Origin: Candidatus Omnitrophota bacterium
Lineage (GTDB): Bacteria; Omnitrophota; Omnitrophia; Omnitrophales; JACROU01
DNA length: 64,000 nucleotides
Direction of reading: 5' to 3'
Assembly (NCBI GenBank): GCA_029261035.1
Contig: JAJDCD010000010.1
Coordinates: 143,496 to 207,495 of the forward strand
Made by a program: the position numbers and the translations under genes. The notes below the pieces were generated by a model. That model worked only from the letters and a program-made list of their open reading frames with translations. It did no database searches and was not told the origin of the DNA. Every line of letters begins with the position of its first letter. Positions within the stretch are counted from its first letter, which is position 1. Below, piece after piece: positions 1 through 10,000 of this stretch.

Positions 1-734
1 TCTTTTGTGATATCTCGATTCATTTCTGCGATAGATTGTGTGAGAGGAATATTTTGAGGGCATACCTGAACACAATTTTGAGCATTACCACAATCTTGAG
101 CTCCTCCAGAAACCATCAAAGATCGGGTTCTCTCTGAAGCATTTCTTTTTCCCGTAGGATGCGCATTAAATAAAACTGCTTGGCTGATAGCTGCAGGACC
201 AATAAATGCAGATTGAGGGTTATATTGAGGGCATGCTTCTAAACAACATCCACAAGTCATACACTTAGATAATTCATAGCGATACTGAGCTTCTTTAGGA
301 GACATACGAGGCCCTGGGCCTAAATCATAAGTCCCATCAACAGGCACCCAAGCTTTTACCTTCTTTAAGCTTTCAAACATAGAAGACCGGTTCACAACCA
401 AATCACGAACCAAAGGAAATTTACTCATTGGCTCAATGCGAAGGGGATGCTCTAACTTATCTACCAACGCGGTACAGCTTTGACGCACTCTTCCATTAAT
501 CACCATCGTACAAGCGCCACACACTTCTTCCAAACAATTCTGCTCCCAACAAACTGGAGTCGTCTTCATTCCTTCTTTCGTTTGAGGTTTTTTCCTAATC
601 TCCATCAAACAGCTAATCACATTCATTCCTGGCCGATATTTCAAGCTAAACGTTTCCCAGCGAGCAGGACTGTTAGGCCCTTCTTGACGTTTTATTTTAA
701 TTTCAATATCTTCACGCTTAATCGTCTGGTTCAC
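1..734 (-). CDS. sdhB: Succinate dehydrogenase/fumarate reductase iron-sulfur subunit, 3' end cut by window edge
   Basis: I translated this by hand. It starts at a GTG (732-734) behind an AAAGGA Shine-Dalgarno and stays open to base 1, about 244 residues, so only the C-terminus is missing. The [2Fe-2S] plant-ferredoxin motif is visible as C-x4-C-x4-C-x2-C (CWEQNCLEEVCGAC) with a distal Cys after GRVRQS. A cluster-binding C-x2-C-x2-C-x3-CP set (CMTCGCCLEACP) follows near residue 165, and a third Cys group (CGNAQNCVQVCP) near residue 220. These bind the three Fe-S clusters that carry electrons from the SdhA flavin to the membrane subunit. It is last in an sdhC-sdhA-sdhB order, as in Bacillus. 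The family call is firm; direction (succinate oxidation or fumarate reduction) cannot be decided from sequence. Confidence 0.95.
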   Translation of the reverse strand, partial: MNQTIKREDIEIKIKRQEGPNSPARWETFSLKYRPGMNVISCLMEIRKKPQTKEGMKTTPVCWEQNCLEEVCGACTMVINGRVRQSCTALVDKLEHPLRIEPMSKFPLVRDLVVNRSSMFESLKKVKAWVPVDGTYDLGPGPRMSPKEAQYRYELSKCMTCGCCLEACPQYNPQSAFIGPAAISQAVLFNAHPTGKRNASERTRSLMVSGGAQDCGNAQNCVQVCPQNIPLTQSIAEMNRDITK

Positions 735-749
735 TTTATTCCTTTGTCT

Positions 750-869
750 ATTAGCGTTTAGCGTAGAGCGTAGAGCGGATAGAATCACCCACTCACCTTA
801 CCTTCTCCCGATCGGGGAGAGAAAAAAACAAAGGCTCACTCTTCACTAAATACGCGTAGCGTATTTAGT
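750..869. repeat. Intergenic TAGCG/GAGAGGG repeat (partial) plus hairpin at the sdhA stop
   Basis: Between sdhA and sdhB lies a degenerate array of TAGCGTTTAGCGTAGAGCG-like units (750-780), followed by a TTCTCCCGATCGGGGAGAGA hairpin core (812-832). It is a partial copy of the element seen complete at 57931-58047. At 845-869 an inverted repeat with 11-bp arms (ACTAAATACGC, spacer GTA, GCGTATTTAGT) overlaps the sdhA stop codon. On the minus strand it is followed by a T-rich stretch, so it may act as a terminator or mRNA stabiliser between sdhA and sdhB. Confidence 0.6.
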
Positions 870-2610
870 ACTTTCTCTCTTTAGGTTTAACCAAAGAGGT
901 GTCTACTTCTTCATAAGTAATCACAGGCCCTTCAGGCGTATAAGAAGCAAGGGTCGTTTTTAAAAAATTCTTATCATCTCTTTTTGGAAACTCGGGTTTA
1001 TAATGAGACCCTCTGCTTTCATTTCTTAACAAAGCTCCTTTGACAATAGCCTGCGCTATCGAGATCATATTTCCCAGTTGACGCGTAAATTGAAGAGGCT
1101 GATTCATCCACTCCGAAACATCGCTGACATTAACTTGTTTATAACGCTCTTGTAGCTCTTTTAATTTTTGTTCTGTTTTTTCTAAATCTTTATTATTCCT
1201 AACAACCGTAACATTCTTAGTCATCCAATCTGCCATTTCTTCCCAAATCACATATGGATTTTCTTTACCTCTTAATGTAAGTAGTCTTTCATTCGCATCC
1301 TGCTCTTTCTTAACTTGTTGTCCTGCCAACTTAGAAACCTCAGCATCCACATCGCCCTCAAGGCCACTCAAGTATTCTCCAGCTGTCTTAGCAGAAACTT
1401 CACCTCCATAAAAACAAGATAAAAGAGAATTCGCTCCCAATCGATTCGCTCCATGATATTGATAATCACATTCCCCAGCAGCTAAAAGCCCTTGCACATT
1501 CGTCATGTGATTCTGGTCAATATAAATCCCCCCCATCGAATAATGAACCGAAGGGAAAATTTTCATCGGAACTTTTGTTGGATCTTCCCCAACAAATTTT
1601 TCATAAATATGCAAGATTCCACCTAAACGCTCCATGAGAAAATCGTGCGGTAAATGAGAGACATCTAAATAAACCTGATCCTCTCCATCAATCCCCAAAT
1701 TCATTTCTCGGCAAACTTTAAAAATAGCTCGTGTCGCAATATCTCGAGGAACCAAATTTCCATAATCGGGATACATCTCTTCTAAAAAGTACCAGCGCTC
1801 TCCATTTTTATAGGTCCAAACACGTCCCCCATCCCCTCTTGCAGATTCGGACATCAACCTATTTTTATCTTTACCAGGAATGGCTGTTGGATGCACCTGA
1901 ATAAACTCTCCGTTAGCATAATGAACACCTTGTTGATATACAGCCCCTGCAGCACTACCCGTACAAGCAACAGAGTTCGTGCTACGACCATAAATAAGTC
2001 CACAACCCCCCGTAGCAAGAATCACTGCCCCTGATTTGAATGCCTGGACTTCCATATTATTCAAGTTCATTGCTACTATGCCGCGACACACTTGTTTGTC
2101 ATCCATGATTGTGGATAAAAATTCCCAACCTTCAAATTTTCGAACCTTTCCTTCAACTTCAAATCGACGAACTTGTTCGTCCAATGCATAAAGTAACTGC
2201 TGTCCTGTTGTCGCTCCAGAAAAAGCGGTTCGATGAAATTTAGTTCCTCCAAAACGACGAAAATCTAAAAGCCCTTCTGGAGTTCTGTTAAATGGAACGC
2301 CCATCCGATCCAGCATATCAATATAATGAGGTGCTTTCTCACACATTCCTTTAACCAAAGCCTGGTTGGCTAAATAATCTCCACCATAAAGTGTTTCTTC
2401 AAAATGAATTTGAGGAGAATCCCCTTCACCCTTTGTATTGACCGCTGCATTCATTCCACCTTGAGCACAAGCAGAATGAGAACGCTTTACCGGTACAATA
2501 GAAAATAAATCTACGTGATAACCGGCCTCCGCCAGCTTGATCACAGCCATTAAACCTGCAAGGCCTCCGCCAACAACAATTACTTTTTTCTTCAAACTAA
2601 CTTCTGCCAT
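865..2610 (-). CDS. sdhA: Succinate dehydrogenase/fumarate reductase flavoprotein subunit
   Basis: This 581-residue FAD-binding catalytic subunit interconverts succinate and fumarate. The N-terminal Rossmann motif VIVVGGGLAGLMA (about residues 10-22) binds FAD. The flavinylation-site region HSACAQGGMNAA is near residue 45, with the His expected to carry covalent FAD. The active-site stretch HPTAIPG, the SESARGDGG motif (about residues 255-262) and the HYSMGGI segment are all intact. Length matches the Bacillus-type enzyme (about 586). The start ATG follows GGAATTAGAG. It lies 17 bp downstream of sdhC and upstream of sdhB, so the three are probably one operon. The mdh and icd genes alongside suggest oxidative TCA-cycle use with the menaquinol-type bc complex at 12-18 kb. 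Confidence 0.97.
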   Translation of the reverse strand: MAEVSLKKKVIVVGGGLAGLMAVIKLAEAGYHVDLFSIVPVKRSHSACAQGGMNAAVNTKGEGDSPQIHFEETLYGGDYLANQALVKGMCEKAPHYIDMLDRMGVPFNRTPEGLLDFRRFGGTKFHRTAFSGATTGQQLLYALDEQVRRFEVEGKVRKFEGWEFLSTIMDDKQVCRGIVAMNLNNMEVQAFKSGAVILATGGCGLIYGRSTNSVACTGSAAGAVYQQGVHYANGEFIQVHPTAIPGKDKNRLMSESARGDGGRVWTYKNGERWYFLEEMYPDYGNLVPRDIATRAIFKVCREMNLGIDGEDQVYLDVSHLPHDFLMERLGGILHIYEKFVGEDPTKVPMKIFPSVHYSMGGIYIDQNHMTNVQGLLAAGECDYQYHGANRLGANSLLSCFYGGEVSAKTAGEYLSGLEGDVDAEVSKLAGQQVKKEQDANERLLTLRGKENPYVIWEEMADWMTKNVTVVRNNKDLEKTEQKLKELQERYKQVNVSDVSEWMNQPLQFTRQLGNMISIAQAIVKGALLRNESRGSHYKPEFPKRDDKNFLKTTLASYTPEGPVITYEEVDTSLVKPKERKY

Positions 2611-2627
2611 TTTCTCTAATTCCTTTT

Positions 2628-3263
2628 TTAACCTCTAACAACAATAATTGATTGTAACGCCATAGCAAACAAAGCAAAACCAATCACACTAAAAATAATT
2701 CCTGAAATTCGCTGTGATTTTTTCCCAATTGTAATTCCCCATGTAATACAGAATAACCAAAGCCCATTCGCAAAATGAAACATGGTTGCAACGAGACCCA
2801 CAACATAAAACGAAAAAATCCATGGAACTCTCATAGACCTTCTCACCGCTTCGTAATTAACTTCAAAATGAAATACTTCACTCGCAATTCGGAAATCCCA
2901 AATATGATATGCGATAAAAGCAAGAGCAATAAGCCCAGAAACACGCTGAAGAAAATAAAACCAGTTTTTAGCATAACCATAGCTCTTCAAATTTAAAGAG
3001 CTGGTATAGCAAATATAAATCCCATAGACTGCGTGCAAAAAGATAGGTAGTCCAATAAAGGTAATCTCGATAGGAATTAAGTAAGGAAGACTGCGAAGCA
3101 GATTAATAACACCATTGTAAGCTTCAGGACCTTTAAGGATAAATGCGTTAGCAATCATATGCTCTACAAGAAAAATAGAGACTGGAAACACCCCTAAAAG
3201 AGAGTGTATGCGTCGTAAGTAAAAATGTTTAACATCTATTTTTTCTGCAACAGATTCAGACAT
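2628..3263 (-). CDS. sdhC: Succinate dehydrogenase cytochrome b subunit (B-type, single polypeptide anchor)
   Basis: This 211-residue, five-helix membrane protein resembles the Bacillus SdhC/Wolinella FrdC anchor, which alone carries two b hemes and the quinone site. Hydrophobic segments lie near residues 20-42, 62-88, 105-128, 150-175 and 185-208. Candidate heme-ligand histidines include LRRIHSLLGV near the N-terminus, LVEHMIA, LHAVYG, AYHIWDF and the FHFANGLW segment. The start is ATG with GGACCTC as ribosome site. It is the first gene of sdhCAB, and a TAGCG-type repeat sits directly upstream of its Shine-Dalgarno. Di-heme anchors of this type usually work with menaquinone, which fits the rest of the respiratory chain here. 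Confidence 0.93.
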   Translation of the reverse strand: MSESVAEKIDVKHFYLRRIHSLLGVFPVSIFLVEHMIANAFILKGPEAYNGVINLLRSLPYLIPIEITFIGLPIFLHAVYGIYICYTSSLNLKSYGYAKNWFYFLQRVSGLIALAFIAYHIWDFRIASEVFHFEVNYEAVRRSMRVPWIFSFYVVGLVATMFHFANGLWLFCITWGITIGKKSQRISGIIFSVIGFALFAMALQSIIVVRG

Positions 3264-3275
3264 GAGGTCCTTTGT

Positions 3276-3310
3276 CTATTAGCGGATAGCGTTTAGCGTA
3301 GAGCGGATAG
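3276..3310. repeat. TAGCG-type intergenic repeat (partial copy)
   Basis: A TTAGCGGATAGCGTTTAGCG-like array followed by GTAGAGCGGATAG lies immediately upstream of the sdhC Shine-Dalgarno (GACAAAGGACC on the minus strand). The same unit occurs at 750-780, 49123-49187 and 57931-58047. Confidence 0.65.
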
Positions 3311-3348
3311 GAAAACACTATTCCTTTGTCATAAAAATACAAGAAAAT

Positions 3349-3453
3349 GTCATTGCGAGGTGTCATTCAAGGAGCCGTGGCAATCTCGGATGATGATTGT
3401 CACCATTACCCCTGAGATTGCCGCAGCTCTTTTGTCACACACTTCGCAATGAC
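3349..3453. repeat. REP-like palindromic intergenic repeat (family A, copy 1)
   Basis: A roughly 105-bp inverted repeat begins GTCATTGCGAGG and ends TCGCAATGAC. Internally GAGCCGTGGCAATCTC is mirrored by GAGATTGCCGCAGCTC, so the whole element can fold into one long interrupted hairpin. Four more copies are in this window (43435, 51402, 55501 partial, 56583). Here it sits between mdh and the sdh operon. Confidence 0.8.
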
Positions 3454-3462
3454 AAGCACTTC

Positions 3463-4416
3463 TTAAGCGAGAACAGCTATGAGTTCTTTTACATGCGATG
3501 CTGAAGTTTGAAGAGCTTCTAATGAGTTCGGCTCCAACTTCAACTCAATCACTTCTTTCACGCCTGAACGATCCAACCGTACAGGAACACCACAATACAA
3601 ATCTTTAATACCATAAGCATCTTTGACCAAAGCACAACAAGGAAGAATTCGACCGGAGTCATTTAAAATAGCTTCGACCATGGCAACAGCAGAAGCGGAA
3701 GGAGCATAATAAGCACTTCCTGTTTTTAAATAATTAACAATCTCAATACCACCGTTACGAGTACGATCATTTATTTCTTCTATTTTTTCTGCTGGTAATA
3801 ATTGAGTAATTGGAATTCCATTCACAGTAGAGTATTCTGGCACAGGCACCATTGAATCCCCATGCCCACCGAGCACCATAGCACAAACATCTTTAGGAGA
3901 TACCCCAAGTTCCATCGCAATAAAAGAAGCATAACGTGAGGAATCCAAAACACCCGCCATTCCCACGACACGAGAAGCCTCAAAACCAGAACGTTGCCAT
4001 GCAATATACGTCATCACATCCAGTGGATTACTAACCACAACAAGAATGCTCTTCGGAGAAGTCTTTACTACTTCAGAAACAACTCCACCCACAATATCCG
4101 CATTCTTCTTTAATAAATCGTCACGACTCATTCCTGGCTTTCTCGCTAAACCTGCTGTAATCACCACAATATCGGAATCTTTAGTAAGCGCATAATCATT
4201 CGACCCTACGATCTTAGCATCAAAACCTTCAATGGGAGCAGACTCCATCATATCCAAAGCTTTTCCTTGAGGAACTCCATCAACAATATCCACTAGAACA
4301 ACATCTGCTAAATCTTTTTCGACAATACGTTGAGCTGCTGTAGCGCCTACAAAGCCAGCGCCCACAACTGTAACTTTAGGTCTTTTACCTGTAATTTCTG
4401 GAAATGTTTTAATCAC
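3463..4416 (-). CDS. mdh: Malate dehydrogenase (NAD-dependent, LDH-like type)
   Basis: This 317-residue enzyme converts malate to oxaloacetate in the TCA cycle. The NAD-binding motif [11 protein letters not shown] is at about residues 15-25, and the Asp of VLVDIVDG confers NAD preference. Malate specificity is indicated by Arg in the substrate loop ([13 protein letters not shown], residues near 90), where lactate dehydrogenases carry Gln. The SNPLDVMTY segment and the catalytic His of GGHGDSMVP (near residue 184) are present. The length and motifs fit the LDH-like MDH group of many bacteria. The start is GTG at 4416 preceded by AAAGGA. It lies between icd and sdhCAB in the same orientation, a TCA-cycle cluster, though repeat-filled gaps mean separate transcripts are possible. 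Confidence 0.96.
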   Translation of the reverse strand: MIKTFPEITGKRPKVTVVGAGFVGATAAQRIVEKDLADVVLVDIVDGVPQGKALDMMESAPIEGFDAKIVGSNDYALTKDSDIVVITAGLARKPGMSRDDLLKKNADIVGGVVSEVVKTSPKSILVVVSNPLDVMTYIAWQRSGFEASRVVGMAGVLDSSRYASFIAMELGVSPKDVCAMVLGGHGDSMVPVPEYSTVNGIPITQLLPAEKIEEINDRTRNGGIEIVNYLKTGSAYYAPSASAVAMVEAILNDSGRILPCCALVKDAYGIKDLYCGVPVRLDRSGVKEVIELKLEPNSLEALQTSASHVKELIAVLA

Positions 4417-4424
4417 AATATATC

Positions 4425-4557
4425 CTTTACCTAATTAAAAGCTAAAAAGTCAAAAGTAAAAAACATAATTCAAAGCTCAAATCCAAATACTTATTTGGTC
4501 TTTAAATTTTTTAATTTTAAACTATAGCTTTTACTTTTTACTTTTAAATCTTTACTT
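4425..4557. repeat. AT-rich inverted repeat region
   Basis: The mdh-icd gap is almost pure A/T, with AAAAGTCAAAAGTAAAAAAC on one side and an imperfect complement (AGCTTTTACTTTTTACTTTT) on the other, around CAAATACTTATTTG. Related AT-rich stretches are at about 5680-5745 and 29920-30040. It could be a palindromic repeat or act as a weak terminator; the boundaries are approximate. Confidence 0.4.
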
Positions 4558-4559
4558 CT

Positions 4560-5657
4560 TCAACCTTCTTGAACTTTTCTGGCAATGGCTTCTGCCATTT
4601 CTTGTGTTCCTACAATTGTTGGGTCATTACGATCCTCTTTAAGATCGTAAGTCACTTCTTTTCCTTCACGAATAATATCTGCAACTGCTTTTTCTAAACG
4701 CGCCGCAGCTTCTGCTTCACCCATATATTCCAACATCAATTTTCCTGAAAGAATCAAAGCCGTTGGATTTACTTTATTTAAACCTTTATATTTTGGAGCA
4801 GAACCATGAGTTGCTTCAAAAATAGCGCCAAACTCTCCAATATTACCTCCAGGAGCAACTCCCAAACCACCCACCAAACCAGCGCAAAGATCCGAAAGGA
4901 TATCTCCATAAAGATTAGGAAGTACAAGAACATCATATTCTTCAGGTTTCTGAACGAGTTGCATACACATGTTGTCTACAATACGTTCTTCAAATTCGAT
5001 ATCGTTATAATCTTTAGCAACTTGCTCTGCAACTTCCAAGAAAAGACCATCTGAAAATTTCATAATGTTTGCTTTATGAACCGCAGTCACCTTCTTACGC
5101 TTCATTTTTCGAGCTGTTTCAAAAGCAAATCGAACAATTCGTTCTGATCCGGAAACTGTAATGGGTTTAATACTAATGCCCGCGTCAGCTCCAATCTTTT
5201 TCCCATCATAGAGTGCTGCTATTTCATCAATCAGCTTAAGAGCTTCTTTGGTTCCCTTTTGGAACTCAATCCCTGCATATAAATCCTCGGTATTTTCACG
5301 CACAATCACTAAATCAATATCATCATACCGACTGCTAACACCCTCATACGTTTTACAAGGACGAAGACAAGCGTATAAATCAAACTCTTTTCTCAACGCA
5401 ACATTCACAGAGCGAAAACCTTTTCCTACAGGAGTTGTAATAGGTGCTTTAATCGCTAGCTTATTTTTCCTAATAGACGCTAATGTTTTCTCAGGAAGTG
5501 GCGTTCCCTCTGTTTCCATCACATCCACACCTGCTTCTTGTATATCCCAATTAATTTTAACGCCTGTTGCATCTAAACACTTTTTAGTGGCTTCTGCCAA
5601 TTCTGGCCCTGTACCATCCCCAGTAATCAATGTAATATCATATGTTTTGTCCGACAT
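4560..5657 (-). CDS. icd: NAD-type isocitrate dehydrogenase (isocitrate/isopropylmalate dehydrogenase family)
   Basis: This 365-residue beta-decarboxylating dehydrogenase of the IDH/IPMDH fold probably oxidises isocitrate to 2-oxoglutarate. The N-terminus [13 protein letters not shown] is the family start. The substrate loop [17 protein letters not shown] carries the Ser and Asn typical of isocitrate rather than isopropylmalate enzymes. [23 protein letters not shown] (catalytic Tyr) and the metal-binding Asp region [16 protein letters not shown] follow. The nucleotide loop [12 protein letters not shown] lacks the Lys/Tyr/Arg set of NADP enzymes, favouring NAD. Its neighbours mdh and sdhCAB support a TCA role. 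Homoisocitrate dehydrogenase is the main alternative, but no lysine-pathway genes are adjacent. Confidence 0.88.
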   Translation of the reverse strand: MSDKTYDITLITGDGTGPELAEATKKCLDATGVKINWDIQEAGVDVMETEGTPLPEKTLASIRKNKLAIKAPITTPVGKGFRSVNVALRKEFDLYACLRPCKTYEGVSSRYDDIDLVIVRENTEDLYAGIEFQKGTKEALKLIDEIAALYDGKKIGADAGISIKPITVSGSERIVRFAFETARKMKRKKVTAVHKANIMKFSDGLFLEVAEQVAKDYNDIEFEERIVDNMCMQLVQKPEEYDVLVLPNLYGDILSDLCAGLVGGLGVAPGGNIGEFGAIFEATHGSAPKYKGLNKVNPTALILSGKLMLEYMGEAEAAARLEKAVADIIREGKEVTYDLKEDRNDPTIVGTQEMAEAIARKVQEG

Positions 5658-5735
5658 CTTAAGTCTCCTAATTCTATAAATTTAAAAGTTTAAAGTGAAA
5701 ATTCAAAAGCATAATTCAAAATTTAAATACTCTTG

Positions 5736-5764
5736 TTGAAAAACCTATTTCTTTACTCTATAGA
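5736..5764 (+). promoter_or_regulatory. Candidate sigma-70 promoter for the inositol-phosphatase-family gene
   Basis: A TTGAAA box (5736-5741), a 17-bp spacer and TATAGA (5759-5764) lie about 100 bp before the ATG at 5864. The -10 match is only moderate, and the region is AT-rich, so chance is a concern. Confidence 0.35.
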
Positions 5765-5863
5765 TTCATCTAAAATAGTGAATTCAATCTTAAGTAAGCA
5801 GTCTATAAAGCTATTCACACAGATCAAGACCTTTGATCTTATCAAAAGGAGAGTCCCCTTTCA

Positions 5864-6667
5864 ATGGTTTCTTCACAAAAAACCCTTTTAAATCAATGCA
5901 AAAAAACCATGGTGCAAGCCCTAAAATCCTCCGGGAAAATACTAAAGAAGAACCTAACCGTAAAAAAGCACATTAAGGACAAGGGAAACGCTGGAATCGA
6001 TATCGTGACTCAAGTGGATCTTAAGTCAGAGAAGAACATTATCGGACTCATTTCAAAGGCATTTCCTAACCACGCCATTCTAGCAGAGGAATCCAAAGCA
6101 CAAGACGGAGATGATTATAAATGGATCATAGATCCCCTGGACGGCACTCTTAATTATTCCCATGGATTCCCTAACACAACCGTATCTATTGCTCTAGAGC
6201 ATAAAGGAAAGATCCTTATGGGAGGCGTTTACGACCCATTCAGAGACGAGCTATTCTTTGCCCAAAAAGGAAATGGCTCTTTTCTAAATGGCAAAAAAAT
6301 TCACGTATCTTCCACCCCCAAACTCAACCGCTCTCTTCTCTGCACAGGATTTCCCTACGACTTAAGGGTAGGCAACAACGCAAACAAATATCTGAAAATA
6401 TTTAAGAAATTCCTACTCTCATCTCAAGCAGTCCGAAGATGCGGATCCGCAGCAATGGATCTAAGTTACCTCGCCTGCGGACGCTTCGATGGTTTCTGGG
6501 AGCTCAAACTAAAACCGTGGGACACCGCAGCAGCAGTCCTCATCGTCCAAGAAGCCGGCGGAAAAGTCACAACCTACAGCGGCAAACCTTTTTCCATTTA
6601 CCAAAACGAACTCCTAGCCTCAAACGGAAAAATCCACACAGAAATGAAAAAACACGTCCGCCCTTAA
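5864..6667 (+). CDS. Inositol monophosphatase family protein (SuhB-like)
   Basis: This 267-residue protein belongs to the Mg2+-dependent, Li+-sensitive phosphatase superfamily. Metal ligands are visible in order: the Asp of IVTQVDLKSE (about residue 50), AEES (residues 75-78), the signature WIIDPLDGTLNYSHGFP (about residues 86-102) and the C-terminal WDTAAAVLIVQEAGG (about residues 220-234). Likely substrates are inositol phosphates or related sugar phosphates. The family also includes CysQ and fructose bisphosphatases, but the spacing and GTLNYSHG favour the SuhB/IMPase branch. It is the only plus-strand gene in the first 20 kb and appears monocistronic. An AAAGGAG box lies somewhat far (about 12 nt) upstream of the ATG. 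Confidence 0.9.
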   Translation: MVSSQKTLLNQCKKTMVQALKSSGKILKKNLTVKKHIKDKGNAGIDIVTQVDLKSEKNIIGLISKAFPNHAILAEESKAQDGDDYKWIIDPLDGTLNYSHGFPNTTVSIALEHKGKILMGGVYDPFRDELFFAQKGNGSFLNGKKIHVSSTPKLNRSLLCTGFPYDLRVGNNANKYLKIFKKFLLSSQAVRRCGSAAMDLSYLACGRFDGFWELKLKPWDTAAAVLIVQEAGGKVTTYSGKPFSIYQNELLASNGKIHTEMKKHVRP

Positions 6668-6685
6668 CCTCGACGCCCGATGCGA

Positions 6686-6708
6686 ATCCTCCAAACTTTT
6701 TGGAGGAT
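6686..6708 (+). terminator. Hairpin just after the phosphatase gene
   Basis: Perfect 10-bp arms ATCCTCCAAA / TTTGGAGGAT with a 3-nt loop begin 19 bp after the stop codon. No clear T-run follows, so intrinsic termination is uncertain. Confidence 0.45.
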
Positions 6709-6827
6709 CCTAAATCCACTTTCACCCTTCATTTTGCAAATAACGCTTTTATCCCAATCAAACGTAAAATCGCCAACAACAAACAAGCGTTTCGTTATGA
6801 ATAACATAATGAAACACCCTAAACCAA

Positions 6828-6862
6828 GAAAGCCAGAGCTGCTCGATGCAGCTCTGGCTTTC
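6828..6862. terminator. Perfect 15-bp stem hairpin (bidirectional terminator-like)
   Basis: GAAAGCCAGAGCTGC pairs perfectly with its complement around the loop TCGAT. It lies between convergent genes, where a shared terminator is expected, but neither side has a long T-run. Confidence 0.5.
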
Positions 6863-6897
6863 AACCCTCTAACACCCACCACCGTGGTTAACTTAAA

Positions 6898-6983
6898 GGA
6901 AAATGGAAAGGTCCCGCCGCGAGTTCACAAAAATCGCTTCACAATTTTTGTGCTGTCTGAGCGCCGGGACCTTTTCATTTTCC
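6898..6983 (-). terminator. Long interrupted inverted repeat downstream of the RND gene
   Basis: Outer arms GGAAAATGgAAAGGTCCCG and its mirror (ending GGGACCTTTTCATTTTCC) enclose an inner CACAAAAATcgcttcACAATTTTTGTG-like hairpin. It lies 20 bp past the RND stop. The branched form is more elaborate than a plain terminator and could be a repeat element. Confidence 0.5.
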
Positions 6984-7003
6984 AACAACCAAAAAATATA
7001 TTC

Positions 7004-10000
7004 CTACTCCACTTCCACCTTAACCACCTTCCGAAAAACCCCCTCAACCCCCAGCCGAATATCATCCAAAACCGTATAAATACAAGGAATAATAACCAAC
7101 GTCAACCCCGTAGCAAAAAACAATCCCCACCCAATCGCAAGCGCCATAGGCTTAATAAAAGGATCCGACCCCCCAATACCGTAAGCCACAGGAGTCAAAC
7201 CCAACACCGTTGTAACCGAAGTCAAAATCACAGGCCGTATTCTCAAACGCCCTGCCTCAAAAATCGCACTGGCTCGCGACCAATTCGCTTTCCGACGTTT
7301 ATTAATAAAATCCACAAGCACAATCGAATCATTCACCACCACACCACTCAAACCAATCAATCCCAAAAGGGCCATGAAACTTAAAGGCTGTCCATGAAGA
7401 TAAAAAGCAAAAATAACCCCCAAAATCCCAAAAGGAATAGCAACCATAACGACAAGCGGTTGAATAACCGAATTAAACATACATGCCAAAATAATATAAA
7501 TAAGAAATAAAGCCATCAACATCGCTTTAAAAAAGTTACCCAAGGCTTCTGACGTTTCTTCTTGCTCTCCTCCAAAACTAACAGCCACGTCTTGGTGTTG
7601 CAGCTCTATTTCTTTTTCATAAAATCGATCCATAATCGTTTTAATTTGAAGCGGAGTGATAACTTCTTCATCCACATTAGCTGTTACCTGAATCATCCGT
7701 TTACGATCAAAACGTTTAATTGCATGAATCCCAGGAACCTCCTCCATCCTAGCCACTTTCTTCAGTGCAATCAGCTTACCATTTTCATTAGGAACAAAAA
7801 ATCGATCAAAACTATCTTTGGAACGTCGTTGTTTTTCAGGGTAACGCACAATCACATCAATCTCTTCATCTGTTTTTTGAATGGTTGTAGCCACACCTCC
7901 ATCAATTGCATTACGAATAGTAAAAGCAATGTCACGCACAGACAAAAAGTTCTTTTTTGCTTCCTCCGCGTTCACAATCACTCTAATTTCATTTTTCCCA
8001 ACATCAAAGTCATCTCGAATGTCATAAACGCCTTTCATGGTAGAAAGTTGTGCTTTAAATTTTTCAGCAACTTCCTCCAAAACGTCAAACTGGTCTCCTC
8101 TCAAACGAATATTAACAGGCTTGCCCACAGGAGGTCCGGCTCTCACTTTTTCGAAAGTAATTTCTTCAAAAATCCCTTTGGACGCTTCTTCTCGCCCCTC
8201 TTTCTTTATGATGAGCGGCTCAAATTTTTCACGGAACTCCTCAATAATCATATCCGCAGTACGTGTACGATCTTTCTCAGGAGTTAAATAAATCCATATC
8301 TGGCCAATATGAGTTCCTCGGTTGGCATAGGGGTCTGAAGGTTCATCCTGTGTCAATCCAACCTGGGTAATAAAATTGTCTAGCTCTCCCTTAGGTAGCT
8401 GGGATACAATTTTTTCAAGAGAAGCAAAGCGCCTTTCGTTCTCCTCCAAAGAAGTCCCAATAGGTGCTTTAACTCGAATAAAAAATTGTTCAATCAATCC
8501 TTGAGGAAACAAAATAAATCTCATTTGAGTTTGAAATAGAATAATTCCTGCAATAAAAATCATCACAACAAGACTCAGAGCTTTATATCGATGATGCACA
8601 ACCCAACGTAGTAACATTAGATAAAATATTCTAAAATTTTGAAAACCCTTTTCAAACCAACCTTTTGACTTCGCTTTTCGATCATGAGTTTTAGATTTAC
8701 GCGCGAAATCGGCTAAATGGCTGGGTAATACAAATATCGCTTCTAACAAAGAGGAGGATAGAGCGGCTATCACGACTAAGGGGATTTCAAAACAAAATTT
8801 TCCCATCATTCCTGTCATAAAAAAAATCGGCGTAAAAGCAGCAATCGTCGTTAGCACCGTACACAAAACAGGAGTCGCGACCTCACTCGCTCCACGAATA
8901 GCCGCTTCCTTTGGAGAGTAACCTTGCTGAACATACCGATACACATTCTCTGCAATGACAATAGAATCATCCACGATAATCCCCATCACCATAATAAGGG
9001 TAAACATGGTAATCAAATTAATACTCAAACCCAAACCACTCATCGCCAAAAAAGTAAATCCAACAGCAAGAGGAATACCCACTGCCGTAACACCCGCTAC
9101 AGATCTGCTTAAGAAAAATAAAAGAGAAATAAGAACCAATACGATACCAATAGCTCCATTATTCACAAGCACATTCAAACGACGCTTTACGTAATAAGAA
9201 AGATCATCAAAATAAGAAATCTCAATACCTTCAGGCGCAACCTTTTGAAACTCTTCCGATTGTATTTTTACTTTATTCACAACATCGATAATATCAGCTG
9301 ATTCTTTTTTAATCACCGTAAGCGTAATTGTTTTTTTACCTCGGGTCTTTTCTATCAAATTATCATCTTCAAAGGTGTCTCGAATTTCAGCAACATCCTC
9401 CACTCGAATCCAATTACCAACATCATTCGCACGAATAATCACTTTATTAATTTCTTCAGGAGTTTCAAACTCACCCACAGTCCGAACCAGAAACTCTCCT
9501 TCTGTACTTGTGTCTAGATTACCTCCTGGCAAATTTAAATTTCGTGTTTTTAAAGCAGAAATAACCTCCTCTAAAGACAGACGATATTCATCCACAAGCT
9601 GAGGATTCACCTCCACCCAGATCTCACGATCTCTCCATCCAATTCGAGACACCTTTGCAACGTCCGGAATATCGAGTAAGCGTGTTTCAAGCCCCTTCGC
9701 TATTTTTTGTAATTCCTTCTCTTCAAAATCTCCTGAAACAGAAACATTAATCACTGGGAAATTTTTAGATTCCAGTTCTGTGACAATGGGGTCATCCTCT
9801 AAATCATCCGGCAGATCTTTAACACGGTCCACCGCTCTTTGAATATCATTTACTACTTTCCACTTATCTTTTTTGTCTGGATCTAATTTAATAACAAGAA
9901 GAGAAATGTTTTCGGTCGAAACAGAGGTAAGTTCATCAATTCCATCAATCTCTTTAACTTCATCCTCGATTTTAATGGAAATCAATTTTTCAATTTCTTG

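Larger units (their letters stand above)
6668..7003. other. Gene-free gap with three hairpins between convergent genes
   Basis: This 336-bp interval separates the plus-strand phosphatase gene from the minus-strand RND gene; both end into it. It holds three separate inverted repeats (6686-6708, 6828-6862, 6898-6983) and no convincing ORF. Short frames crossing it lack coding character and overlap the hairpins. Confidence 0.6.

Noticed and set aside
480-761. Plus-strand 93-codon frame over the sdhB start region
   Set aside because: It is antisense to sdhB, whose Fe-S motifs are clear on the minus strand.
6664-7384. Several overlapping frames in both directions across the phosphatase-RND gap
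   Set aside because: They run through three hairpins or antisense to the RND C-terminus, have low-complexity composition and no domain.
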